NCBI GenBank assembly: GCA_016124615.1 | Contig: WGNF01000002.1 | Span: forward strand, 186,001 to 250,000 | Direction: 5' to 3' | Source of the DNA: Paracoccaceae bacterium | GTDB taxonomy: Bacteria; Pseudomonadota; Alphaproteobacteria; Rhodobacterales; Rhodobacteraceae | Length of the DNA stretch: 64,000 nucleotides | Translations under genes and position numbers: made by a program | Notes under the pieces: model-generated | Database searches by the model: none | What the model saw: only the letters and a program-made list of their open reading frames with translations | What the model was told of the DNA's origin: nothing | In this document: positions 26,710-34,744 of the stretch, in pieces | Position numbering within the stretch: position 1 is the stretch's first letter | Layout of the letters: the number at the start of each line of letters is the position of its first letter

Positions 26710-27864
26710 TCAGGCGGCGTCGATCACCTCCTGCCCGCACCAGACCCGTTTCAGATGCAGCCCCGCATCGAAATGCACGAAGTCTGCCGCGCGCCCCGGC
26801 GCGAGGTGGCCGACATGTGCCGAAAGGCCGATGCAGGCGGCCGGGACCGAGGTGGCCATGCGCAGCGCCGTGGCCACGGGCAGGCCGACATCGTTCACCA
26901 TCACGCGCAGACAGTGCGGCAAGTCGCAATCGGCGCCCGCCAGCGTGCCATCGGCCAGCGTCAGTCGCCCGTCGCGCCGCAAGATGCGACGGCCGCCCAG
27001 GGTGAACTCGGTCATCGTGGTGCCCGCCGGGGCCATCGCGTCGGTGACCAGAAACAGCCGGTCGGCCCCGCGCTTGGCGGCCACCGCGATCCGCAGCACC
27101 TCGGGCGCGACGTGGATGCCATCGGCGATCAGCCCCGCGAAAACCTGTGGCGAGTCGAGCACGGTGCCGACCAGCCCCGGCTCGCGGTGGCCAAGCGGGC
27201 TCATCGCGTTGAAAAGATGCGTGGCTACATGCGCGCCCGCATCGAAGGCCGCGCGAGCCGCCGCCATGCCAGTGTCGCTGTGCCCAAGGCTGACAATGAC
27301 CCCGGCCGCCGCAAGCTGCGCGATCTGCGCAGGCGTCACGCTTTCCGGGGCCACGGTCGCCATCAGCGCGGGCAGCTGGGCGGCAGCGGCGCAAATGGCA
27401 TCGCAATCCTCGGCCTCCATCGGCCGGATCAGCGCCGGGTCATGCGCGCCCTTGCGGCGCGGGTCCAGATGCGGGCCTTCCAGATGCAGACCCAGAAAAC
27501 CGGGCACCCCGGCCCTGGCGGCGGCGATCCCCGCGGCGATCACCGCCGCCGTCGTTTCGCGGGTGTCGGTGATCAGCGTCGGCAAAAGCCCGGTGACGCC
27601 CAACGGCAGATGCGCGGCGCAAATCGCGGCAATGCCCTCGACCGAGGCGGTTTCCTGCCCCAGCATCTGCCCGCCGCCACCATTCACCTGCAGGTCGATC
27701 AGCCCCGGCGCAAGGATGCCGCCGTCCAGCCGTTCGATCGTGCCCTCGACCTCTGCCTCGGGCCGGATGGCGATGATGTGCCCGTCGGTGACGATCAACG
27801 CCGCGCCCGCGATCATCTGTGCGCCGTCGAAGATCGCGGCGCCGGTGTAGCTGACTCGGGTCAT
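26710..27864 (-). CDS. nagA: N-acetylglucosamine-6-phosphate deacetylase
   Basis: Removes acetate from GlcNAc-6-phosphate, giving glucosamine-6-phosphate. The 384-residue amidohydrolase has metal ligands Glu129 (LHLEGPHLDPRRKGAH), His195 (SLGHSDT) and His216 (THLFNAMSPL), and catalytic Asp275 (VTDAMAPAG). ATG 27864 overlaps the TGA of the SIS-domain gene (ATGA). The open frame continues upstream inside that gene but the overlap start gives the right length. Its product feeds the SIS deaminase encoded immediately upstream. Confidence 0.96.
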   Translation of the reverse strand: MTRVSYTGAAIFDGAQMIAGAALIVTDGHIIAIRPEAEVEGTIERLDGGILAPGLIDLQVNGGGGQMLGQETASVEGIAAICAAHLPLGVTGLLPTLITDTRETTAAVIAAGIAAARAGVPGFLGLHLEGPHLDPRRKGAHDPALIRPMEAEDCDAICAAAAQLPALMATVAPESVTPAQIAQLAAAGVIVSLGHSDTGMAAARAAFDAGAHVATHLFNAMSPLGHREPGLVGTVLDSPQVFAGLIADGIHVAPEVLRIAVAAKRGADRLFLVTDAMAPAGTTMTEFTLGGRRILRRDGRLTLADGTLAGADCDLPHCLRVMVNDVGLPVATALRMATSVPAACIGLSAHVGHLAPGRAADFVHFDAGLHLKRVWCGQEVIDAA

Positions 27865-28892
27865 ACCGTTTCCGTCACTTTGCGCAGATGCGGCGGGGTG
27901 TCGGGGTTCAGCCCGCGTCGCCGCGCCAGCGCCTCGATGAATCCGTAGAAGGTGACGATCAGCACCAGCGGTGCGACCAGCGGATGCAACCCGGCCAGCG
28001 CGGGAAGCTCGGTTACCCCGGCGGCCGCGCCCGGCGCGGTCAGAAAGACGTTGGCGCCTTGCCCGGCCAGCCGTTCGGCCGTGGCGATCACCTGCGGCAG
28101 CGCGGCATCGGCCACACCCAGTGCCAGCACGGGAAACTGCGCCTGCACGATGGCGGCGGGGCCGTGCAGAACCTCGGCGGCGCTGTAGGATTCGGCGTGA
28201 AGGCCGCTGGTCTCCTTGCACTTCAGCGCCATTTCATTGGCAATCGCAAAGCCGGGGCCGCGGCCCAGCACGTAAAGCGACTGCGCCCGCGCAAGCCGGT
28301 CCGCCAGCGGCGACCAGTCGCAGGCAAGGGCTGCGGCGAAATCCTCGGGCAGCGCCGCCACCGCCTTGCGCAATGCGTCATCCTGCTGCCATTCGGCCAC
28401 CAGCGCGAGGCCCGCCAGCACCGAGGCGACGAAGGTCTTGGTTGCCGCCACGCTGCGTTCCTCGCCCGCGTGCATCGCCAGCGTATGCGCCGAAACCGCG
28501 GCCATCGGCGAGTCGGGATGGTTCGTCACCGCCAGCGTCAGCGCGCCACCGGCCCCGGCGCTGCGCATCATCTCGACAATGTCCGGGCTGCGCCCCGATT
28601 GCGAAATGCCCAGACAGACGGCGCCGGACAGGCGCAACTGCCGCCCATAGATCGAGGCGACCGATGGCCCGACCGAGGCGACCGGCACCCCCGCCGCCAG
28701 TTCCACCAGATATTTCAGGTAGGTCGCGGCGTGATCCGATGATCCGCGTGCCACCGTCACCATCAGCGCCGGGTCAAGCGCCCGCATCGCCGCGGCCGCG
28801 ACTGCAACCTGCGGCGCGGCGCCGGTCAGGAACCGCTGTGCGGCCTCGGGAATCTCTTCCACTTCGCGGCGCATGAATGTCTTTGCGGTCAT
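27861..28892 (-). CDS. SIS-domain glucosamine-6-phosphate deaminase/isomerase (GlmS-like, NagB-II type)
   Basis: A 343-residue protein with two SIS sugar-phosphate domains, resembling the isomerase half of GlmS without the glutaminase. The first domain contains TVARGSSDHAATYLKYL and GISQSGRSPDIVEMM, then AGEERSVAATKTFVA; the second contains VLGRGPGFAIANEMALKCKET and AESYSAAEVLHGP. In nag operons lacking classical NagB, such proteins deaminate glucosamine-6-phosphate to fructose-6-phosphate. It overlaps both the GntR regulator and nagA by 4 bp. An alternative is a synthetic-direction or other sugar-phosphate isomerase, less likely here. Confidence 0.9.
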   Translation of the reverse strand: MTAKTFMRREVEEIPEAAQRFLTGAAPQVAVAAAAMRALDPALMVTVARGSSDHAATYLKYLVELAAGVPVASVGPSVASIYGRQLRLSGAVCLGISQSGRSPDIVEMMRSAGAGGALTLAVTNHPDSPMAAVSAHTLAMHAGEERSVAATKTFVASVLAGLALVAEWQQDDALRKAVAALPEDFAAALACDWSPLADRLARAQSLYVLGRGPGFAIANEMALKCKETSGLHAESYSAAEVLHGPAAIVQAQFPVLALGVADAALPQVIATAERLAGQGANVFLTAPGAAAGVTELPALAGLHPLVAPLVLIVTFYGFIEALARRRGLNPDTPPHLRKVTETV

Positions 28893-29659
28893 TCGTCCGA
28901 CCCTTCCTTGTCATTGGATATCCTGAGTTCCGCCGCGAAATCATAGGCATCGCCGCGATAGAGCGAGCGGGTGAATTCCACCACGCGGCCCGAGGGCAGA
29001 TAGCTGATCCGCTCGATCCGAAGGCCCGCCACACCCACCGGCACCTCCAGCAGGCTGGCGTCGTGGGCGTTCAGATTGGCGGCCGAAATGCGCTGCACCG
29101 CCCGCACCGGATGAAACCCGCGCTTGGCCAGCACGGCGTAAAGCGAAGCATCCACCAATTCAGGTTCCGGCAGGATCGCGGTCGACAGTGCCGCTCGCTC
29201 GATCGCCAGCGGCACCTCGTCCGACAGCCGCACCCGTTCCAGCCGGGCGACGCGGTCCTTGGCGGTCAGGCCCAGCACCATCATCTCTTCCGGAGCCGGG
29301 GCGTGGACGGCGCGATGCAGCCAGACCGAACGCGAGACCTTGCCGCGCCGGGCCATATCCTCGGAAAAACTGGTCAGCAACGACAGCGCCTGTTCCAGCC
29401 GTTCCACCCGGGGCGCGACGAAGGTGCCCGAGCCGTGCCGCTGCACCAGCTTGCCGACCTCCACCAGCGACTGCACCGCCTTGCGCACGGTCACGCGGCT
29501 GAGGTCGGTCATCGCCGCCATCTCGCGTTCGGGCGGCAGGCTGTCGCCCGGCCTCAACTCGCCCGCGTCGATGGCCGCGGCAATGCGGCGGCTGAGTTGC
29601 AGGTAAAGCGGGCCCGCGCCGGTCTCGCTGAACGCTTCGGGCGCGAAGAGGGTTGCCAT
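28889..29659 (-). CDS. GntR/HutC-type transcriptional regulator (probable NagR/NagQ)
   Basis: A 256-residue regulator. The N-terminal GntR winged helix (about 18-80; GPLYLQLSRRIAAAIDAGEL, LSRVTVRKAVQSLVEVGKL, RHGSGTFV) is followed by a UTRA effector domain (about 95-245) that in relatives binds GlcN-6-P or GlcNAc-6-P. ATG 29659 overlaps the kinase stop as TGATG; a GTG one codon earlier (29662) is an alternative start. Located inside the amino-sugar operon, it most likely controls the divergent promoters between 30483 and 30648, where a mirrored 19-bp element pair lies. Confidence 0.92.
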   Translation of the reverse strand: MATLFAPEAFSETGAGPLYLQLSRRIAAAIDAGELRPGDSLPPEREMAAMTDLSRVTVRKAVQSLVEVGKLVQRHGSGTFVAPRVERLEQALSLLTSFSEDMARRGKVSRSVWLHRAVHAPAPEEMMVLGLTAKDRVARLERVRLSDEVPLAIERAALSTAILPEPELVDASLYAVLAKRGFHPVRAVQRISAANLNAHDASLLEVPVGVAGLRIERISYLPSGRVVEFTRSLYRGDAYDFAAELRISNDKEGSDE

Positions 29660-30483
29660 CACGCCGCCCCCCGCGCCAGCCGCAGTGCGCCGTCAAGCGC
29701 GCTTCCCGCCGCGGGCCGAATCAGGCCCGGATAGCGCGCGGCCAGCCGCAGCGCAAAGACCGCGCCGAGGCCGCCAAGAAAGCAAAGCGGCAGCGCCCCG
29801 GTCTGCAGATGGTCGATGTAGCGGCAGATCCAGCGGTCGGCATCGGCAAGGATCGCGGTGGCGGCGGGATCGTCGGCACCGGCCACGATGCGCGGGGCAA
29901 ACCGGCCGAAATCGACCGGCCGCGCCTCCTTGGCAAAGCGCACGATAGCCTCGGGGCCACCCATTTCGGTCGTCACGCCGGTCAGCAGCGGAGAGGCAGG
30001 CACCAGACCATCGGCCGCCCGCACCGCCTGCGACAGCAGTTCGCGGCCCATCCACGCGCCGCTGGCCTCATCACCCAGGATCAGGCCCCAGCCGCCGATC
30101 ACCTCGACCGTGCCGCCGCTCTGGCAGGCGAAGACAGATCCGGTGCCGACCGTTGCCGCGATGCCATCCTGCCCGGCAAAGGCGCCGTTCAGCGCGATCT
30201 CGGCGTCGCTGACCACCCGCGTCGTGGCGAAGGGCAGCGCCGTCTGGCGGTTCGAGGTATTCGCCCCTGCCAGCCCGAGCACGGCGTGCAGATCCTCCAG
30301 CCGGGCACCCGCCGCCTGTGCGGCCTGATCCGCCGCGGCCAGAATGTTGGCCCGCGCGCCGTCCGGATCGCTCATCACATTGGCCGGGCCAGCGGCGCCC
30401 TGGCCCAGAATGCGTCCTGTCGCATCACAAACCGCCGCGCGGCAGCCAGTGCCGCCGCCATCGATTCCCAGAAAATACTGCAT
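29659..30483 (-). CDS. BadF/BadG/BcrA-family amino-sugar kinase (GlcNAc and possibly MurNAc kinase)
   Basis: Phosphorylates an amino sugar with ATP. The 274-residue protein has the ASKHA fold: phosphate motif GIDGGGTGCRAAV at the start, LGLAGANTS, ATVGTGSVFAC, and GGWGLILGDEASGAWMGREL, the hallmark of bacterial N-acetylglucosamine kinases of this family. MurK of Clostridium, of the same family, phosphorylates both MurNAc and GlcNAc. MurQ across the divergent promoter needs MurNAc-6-P, so a dual role is attractive here but inferred. It is the first gene of the minus-strand operon with GntR, SIS and nagA. A TGAGGAGACGCC ribosome site precedes ATG 30483. Confidence 0.88.
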   Translation of the reverse strand: MQYFLGIDGGGTGCRAAVCDATGRILGQGAAGPANVMSDPDGARANILAAADQAAQAAGARLEDLHAVLGLAGANTSNRQTALPFATTRVVSDAEIALNGAFAGQDGIAATVGTGSVFACQSGGTVEVIGGWGLILGDEASGAWMGRELLSQAVRAADGLVPASPLLTGVTTEMGGPEAIVRFAKEARPVDFGRFAPRIVAGADDPAATAILADADRWICRYIDHLQTGALPLCFLGGLGAVFALRLAARYPGLIRPAAGSALDGALRLARGAA

Positions 30484-30506
30484 GGCGTCTCCTCAAGTGC
30501 AAAGAC

Positions 30507-30525
30507 TACCAAAAGGATACCAATT
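30507..30525 (-). promoter_or_regulatory. Predicted operator, left copy, facing the kinase operon
   Basis: On the minus strand this 19-mer reads AATTGGTATCCTTTTGGTA, two TTGGTA boxes spaced 11 bp apart. It matches 16 of 19 positions of the element at 30604-30622, in mirror orientation. It lies just upstream of the kinase start and is a candidate site for the GntR/UTRA regulator. Confidence 0.5.
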
Positions 30526-30603
30526 TGCAAGGGATACGTGGGAGGCGGCGGGTAGATATATGTTAAAGTGGGGAATTCGGGGTTCGGAAAGATTTATGTG
30601 GAC

Positions 30604-30622
30604 AATTGGTATTCATTTGGCA
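30604..30622 (+). promoter_or_regulatory. Predicted operator, right copy, facing murQ
   Basis: On the plus strand it reads AATTGGTATTCATTTGGCA, two TTGGYA boxes 11 bp apart, ending 25 bp before the murQ start. It is the mirror partner of the element at 30507-30525, as expected for shared control of two divergent operons. Confidence 0.5.
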
Positions 30623-30647
30623 TTATCGTGATTGAGAGGGGATTCGA

Positions 30648-31562
30648 ATGATCGGCAGGCGAATGGAAGAACGGCACGCCCTTGCGGCAGGGTTACAGGC
30701 GCTTCCGGCCGCTGAAATTCTGTCGCGTCTGCTGGTGGCGCAGGGCGATGCGGTCGCCGCGTTGCGCCCCGCGCTTTCCTCCATCGCCGCAGCCGCCGAT
30801 CTTGCCCGCGCGGCGCTTTCCGGGGCCGGGCGTCTGGCCTATGTCGGCGCGGGCAGCGCCGGGCTGATGGCGCTGGCCGACGGGCTGGAACTGGCGGGCA
30901 CCTTCGGGGTGCCGCCTGCGCGCACGCCCATTCTGTTCGCGGGCGGTGCCGCCGCGCTGCTGCACATGACCGGCGATGTCGAGGATGACGCGGCACTGTC
31001 GCAGGCCGATCTTGCCGCGCTGGCCCCTACCGCCGCCGATGTGGCGATCTGCGTTTCGGCTTCGGGCACCACACCCTATACGCTGGCAGTTGCGCGCGGC
31101 GTGAAGGCGGCGGGCGGGCGGGTGATCGCCATCGCCAACGTCTCGGGTGCGCCGCTGCTGTCGCTGGCCGATGTTGCCGTGCTGATCGACAGCGGGCCAG
31201 AGATGGTGGCGGGCTCGACCCGGCTGGGGGCGGCGACGACGCAGAAGATCGCGCTGAACATGATCTCGACGCTGGTCGGGATCGGGTTGGGCCATGTCCA
31301 CGAGGGTTACATGGTCAACCTTCTGCCCGAGAATGCCAAGCTGCGCGATCGCGCCGCCCGCATCGTTGCCGCCCTGTCCGGCTGCGACGACGCGCAGGCC
31401 GCGCGGGCGCTGGCCACAACCAAAGGCGCGGTGAAACCCGCCATCCTGATCGCCGCAGGGGCGAGCGCGGATACCGCGCAATCCCTGCTTGCCGACAGCG
31501 GCGGCCATCTTGGCCCGGCGCTGGCCCGGCTTGCCGGACCGCCGACCAACGAAAGACCATAG
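30648..31562 (+). CDS. murQ: N-acetylmuramic acid 6-phosphate etherase (MurQ-like)
   Basis: Splits the lactyl ether of MurNAc-6-P to GlcNAc-6-P and D-lactate. The 304-residue protein has one SIS domain. Glu81 and Glu112 sit where the two catalytic glutamates of E. coli MurQ lie, and PEMVAGSTRLGAATTQK followed by ALNMIST matches the family signature. The sugar-phosphate loop reads GAGSAGL rather than the usual GAGTSGR, so it is a divergent member. A GAGAGGGG ribosome site precedes ATG 30648; a second ATG at 30663 is possible. The gene starts the plus-strand operon with a sugar ABC transporter. Confidence 0.87.
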   Translation: MIGRRMEERHALAAGLQALPAAEILSRLLVAQGDAVAALRPALSSIAAAADLARAALSGAGRLAYVGAGSAGLMALADGLELAGTFGVPPARTPILFAGGAAALLHMTGDVEDDAALSQADLAALAPTAADVAICVSASGTTPYTLAVARGVKAAGGRVIAIANVSGAPLLSLADVAVLIDSGPEMVAGSTRLGAATTQKIALNMISTLVGIGLGHVHEGYMVNLLPENAKLRDRAARIVAALSGCDDAQAARALATTKGAVKPAILIAAGASADTAQSLLADSGGHLGPALARLAGPPTNERP

Positions 31563-31596
31563 GCCCGCGAAAGGGCCGCAAATAGGGAGACGACCC

Positions 31597-32850
31597 ATGA
31601 AGAAGACCCGTTTCACCACCCTTCTGCTGGCCAGCACGCTGCTGGCAGGCACGGCCGCGATGGCCAACACGACGATCACCATCGAAAGCTGGCGCAACGA
31701 CGACCTGACCGTCTGGCAACAGAAGATCATTCCGGCCTTCGAAAAGGCGCATCCCGACATCAAGGTGGTGTTCGCCGCCTCGGCGCCGACCGAATACAAC
31801 GCCGCGCTGAACTCCAAGCTCGATGCGGGCTCGGCGGGCGACCTGATCACCTGCCGCCCGTTCGACGCCTCGCTGGCGCTGTTCCAGAAGGGCAAGCTGG
31901 CCGACCTGACCGCGATGCCCGAGATGGCGAACTTCTCGGATGTGGCCAAAGCCGCGTGGCAGACCGATGACGGCAAGCAGACCTTCTGCATGCCGATGGC
32001 CAGCGTGATCCACGGCTTCATCTACAACAAGGACGCCTTCGACAAGCTGGGCATCACGCCGCCCAAGACGATGGACGAGTTCTACGCCGACCTCGACAAG
32101 ATCAAGAAGGATGGCACCTACATTCCGCTGGCGATGGGCACGCACGACCAGTGGGAAGCGGCCACGATGGCCTACGAGAACATTGGCCCGAACTACTGGA
32201 ATGGCGAGGAAGGCCGCAAGGCGATCATCGCGGGCACCCAGAAGCTGACTGACCCGCAATGGGTCGCGCCGTTCACCGAGCTTGCCAAGTGGGGCCCGTA
32301 CATGGGCGACGGCTTCCAGGCGCAGACCTATCCGGACAGCCAGAACCTGTTCACGCTGGGCCGCGCGGCGATCTATCCGGCCGGCTCGTGGGAAATCTCG
32401 GGCTTCTCGGCGCAGGCGCAGTTCAAGATGGGCGCCTTCCCGCCGCCGGTCGTGAAGGCGGGCGATCCCTGCTACATCTCGGACCAGCCTGACCATGCGA
32501 TGGGGCTGAACGCCGCGAGCAAGAACAAGGACGCGGCGATGACCTTCCTGAAGTGGGTCGGCTCGGAAGACTTCGCGACGCTTTACGGCAACGCGCTGCC
32601 GGGCTTCTTCCCGCTGATCGACAAGCCGATCAAGATCGACGATCCGCTGGCCAACGAGATGCTGGGCTGGCGCCAGACCTGCAAGCCGACCATGCGCTAC
32701 ACCTACCAGATCCTGTCGCGTGGGACGCCGAACCTGGAAAACGCCCTGTGGGCAGCCTCGGCCAACGTGATCAACGGCACCCAGACGCCGGAAGCCGCTG
32801 CGGCCGAGATGCAGAAAGACCTCGCCAGCTGGTACAAGCCGCAGCAATAA
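31597..32850 (+). CDS. CUT1 sugar ABC transporter substrate-binding protein (amino-sugar locus)
   Basis: Periplasmic binding protein of the SBP family 1. It has 417 residues with a signal peptide (MKKTRFTTLLLASTLLAGTA, cut after AMA at about residue 23). The mature part shows the pattern ITIESWRNDDLTVWQ, then IPAFEKAHPDIKVVF, with SAGDLITC and GRAAIYPAGSWEIS. It lies 34 bp after murQ behind an AGGGAGA ribosome site (ATG 31597). Co-location with MurQ, kinase and NagA suggests the ligand is GlcNAc, MurNAc or a muropeptide sugar; this is inference. A strong hairpin follows the stop codon. Confidence 0.93.
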   Translation: MKKTRFTTLLLASTLLAGTAAMANTTITIESWRNDDLTVWQQKIIPAFEKAHPDIKVVFAASAPTEYNAALNSKLDAGSAGDLITCRPFDASLALFQKGKLADLTAMPEMANFSDVAKAAWQTDDGKQTFCMPMASVIHGFIYNKDAFDKLGITPPKTMDEFYADLDKIKKDGTYIPLAMGTHDQWEAATMAYENIGPNYWNGEEGRKAIIAGTQKLTDPQWVAPFTELAKWGPYMGDGFQAQTYPDSQNLFTLGRAAIYPAGSWEISGFSAQAQFKMGAFPPPVVKAGDPCYISDQPDHAMGLNAASKNKDAAMTFLKWVGSEDFATLYGNALPGFFPLIDKPIKIDDPLANEMLGWRQTCKPTMRYTYQILSRGTPNLENALWAASANVINGTQTPEAAAAEMQKDLASWYKPQQ

Positions 32851-32865
32851 GCGGCCCAAGGCCGG

Positions 32866-32889
32866 GGCCGGGGCCGTCGCGCCCCGGCC
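32866..32889 (+). terminator. Intra-operon hairpin after the first sugar-binding protein gene
   Basis: GGCCGGGGC at 32866-32874 pairs with GCCCCGGCC at 32881-32889 around a 6-nt loop; a second overlapping copy of the left arm lies at 32860-32868. No T-tract follows. Such hairpins often stabilise the binding-protein mRNA or reduce readthrough into permease genes. Confidence 0.5.
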
Positions 32890-32977
32890 AAGGCGGGGCT
32901 TCGACCCCTTGCGCCCGGCCCACGCGGTCGGGCGTTCACCCCCCAAGCACAATTCCATACCGATGAAAGGGAGAGGG

Positions 32978-33895
32978 ATGGCCGACCGGAAGCCCGTGCG
33001 CTGGCACATCGCGGTGTTCCTCGCGCCCGCGGTGATCGTCTACACCGCCGTCATGATCGTGCCGCTGTTCGGCACGCTCGGCCTGTCGCTGTTCACCACG
33101 GTCGAGCGGGTTCCGCACTATGTCGGGCTCGACAACTTCCGCACGCTGTTGAGCGACCCGCACTGGTCGGGCCGGTTCTGGAATGCGCTGGGCAACAACT
33201 TCTGGTTCTTCGTCGTCAATATGGCGGTGCAGAACCCGATCGGCGTCGGGTTGGCCGCGCTGCTGTCGTCGCCGCGCCTGCGGATGGCGGCGTTCTACCG
33301 GACGGCGATCTTCATCCCGACCATCCTCAGCTTCGTGATCGTTGGCTTCGTGTGGAAGCTGATCCTATCGCCGCTCTGGGGTATCGCGCCGGACATGCTG
33401 GCGGCGGTCGGGCTGAAATCGCTGTTCGCGCCCTGGTTGGGAGAGGCGAATTATGCGTTGACGACGATTGCGCTGATCTCTGTCTGGCAGTTCATCGGCA
33501 TCCCGATGATGCTGATCTATGCGGCGCTGCTGACCATCCCCGAGGAGGTGATCGAGGCCGCCGAAATGGACGGCATCACCGGCATGAGCCAGTTCTGGAA
33601 GATCAAGTTGCCGCTGATCCTGCCATCGATCGGGATCATCTCGATCCTGACGTTCGTCGGCAATTTCAACGCCTTCGACCTGATCTATGTAACGCAGGGT
33701 GCTTTGGCCGGGCCGAATTACTCAACCGACCTGCTGGGCACGTTCCTCTATCGCACCTTCTTCGGGTTCCAGTTGCAACTGGGCGATCCGAACATGGGGG
33801 CCACCATCGCCACGGCGATGTTCGGCATCATCCTAGTCGGCGTCTGTCTTTATCTTTTCGGCATCCAGCGGCGGCTGCGCCGCTACCAGTTCTGA
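32978..33895 (+). CDS. Sugar ABC transporter permease, MalF/UgpA type
   Basis: Inner-membrane channel subunit of a CUT1 importer, 305 residues with about six helices (first at about 10-32). The EAA loop reads EVIEAAEMDGITGMSQFWKI with the conserved Gly, followed by KLPLILPS. ATG 32978 follows AAGGGAGAGGG; an in-frame ATG at 32963 is less likely. It lies 127 bp after the binding-protein gene, across the hairpin, and 9 bp before the second permease. Confidence 0.93.
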   Translation: MADRKPVRWHIAVFLAPAVIVYTAVMIVPLFGTLGLSLFTTVERVPHYVGLDNFRTLLSDPHWSGRFWNALGNNFWFFVVNMAVQNPIGVGLAALLSSPRLRMAAFYRTAIFIPTILSFVIVGFVWKLILSPLWGIAPDMLAAVGLKSLFAPWLGEANYALTTIALISVWQFIGIPMMLIYAALLTIPEEVIEAAEMDGITGMSQFWKIKLPLILPSIGIISILTFVGNFNAFDLIYVTQGALAGPNYSTDLLGTFLYRTFFGFQLQLGDPNMGATIATAMFGIILVGVCLYLFGIQRRLRRYQF

Positions 33896-33904
33896 GGCGG
33901 CATC

Positions 33905-34744
33905 ATGGCACAGGCACGAACCTCATTGCCGCGCACCATCGCCGCCCATGCGGTGCTGATCGCCTACACGCTGATCGCGTTGTTCCCGGTCTTCGTCATC
34001 CTGATCAACTCGGTGAAATCACGCCGCGCGATCTTTGCCCATCCGCTGGCGCTGCCGGGGCCGCAGAGTTTCGACCTGATCGGCTTTACCACCGTGCTGC
34101 ATCAGGGCGATTTCCTGCGCTATTTCGAGAACAGCATGATCGTGACGGTCTCCTCGCTGGCGCTGGTGCTGCTTTTCGGTGCGATGGCGGCCTTTGCGCT
34201 GTCGGAATATCGGTTTCGCGGCAACACGCTGATGGGGCTTTACCTCGCGCTGGGCATCATGATCCCGATCCGGCTGGGCACCGTGGCGATCCTGCAGATG
34301 ATGGTGGCGGGCGGGTTGGTGAACACGCTGCTGGCGCTGATCCTTGTCTATACCGCGCAAGGCCTGCCGCTGGCGGTGTTCATCCTGTCAGAGTTCATGA
34401 AGACCGTCTCGGCCGATCTGAAGAACGCGGGCCGCATCGACGGGCTGTCGGAATACCGCATCTTTTTCCGGCTGGTGCTGCCGCTGGTGCGCCCGGCGAT
34501 GGCGACGGTGGCGGTGTTCAGCATGATTCCGATCTGGAACGACCTGTGGTTCCCGCTGATCCTCGCCCCGTCAGAAGCCACCAAGACCCTGACGCTGGGC
34601 AGCCAGGTGTTCATCGGGCAGTTCGTCACCAACTGGAATGCGGTGCTGGCCTCGCTGTCGCTGGCGATCCTGCCGGTGCTGGTGCTCTACCTGATCTTCT
34701 CGCGTCAACTGATCCGTGGCATCACCGCAGGAGCCGTGAAATGA
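33905..34744 (+). CDS. Sugar ABC transporter permease, MalG/UgpE type
   Basis: Second channel subunit, 279 residues with about six helices. Features are the N-terminal HAVLIAYTLIALFPVFVILINSVK split by FVIL, and the EAA loop ADLKNAGRIDGLSEYRIFFR followed by LVLPLVRPA. The stop overlaps the oxidoreductase start (ATGA), so both are one transcript. It forms a heterodimer with the MalF-type protein encoded just upstream. Confidence 0.93.
   Translation: MAQARTSLPRTIAAHAVLIAYTLIALFPVFVILINSVKSRRAIFAHPLALPGPQSFDLIGFTTVLHQGDFLRYFENSMIVTVSSLALVLLFGAMAAFALSEYRFRGNTLMGLYLALGIMIPIRLGTVAILQMMVAGGLVNTLLALILVYTAQGLPLAVFILSEFMKTVSADLKNAGRIDGLSEYRIFFRLVLPLVRPAMATVAVFSMIPIWNDLWFPLILAPSEATKTLTLGSQVFIGQFVTNWNAVLASLSLAILPVLVLYLIFSRQLIRGITAGAVK

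Noticed and set aside
33352..34740. Long in-frame extension upstream of the Gfo/Idh/MocA oxidoreductase gene
   Set aside because: It runs inside the two permease genes in another frame; the ATG at 34741 overlaps the permease stop and gives the normal family length.
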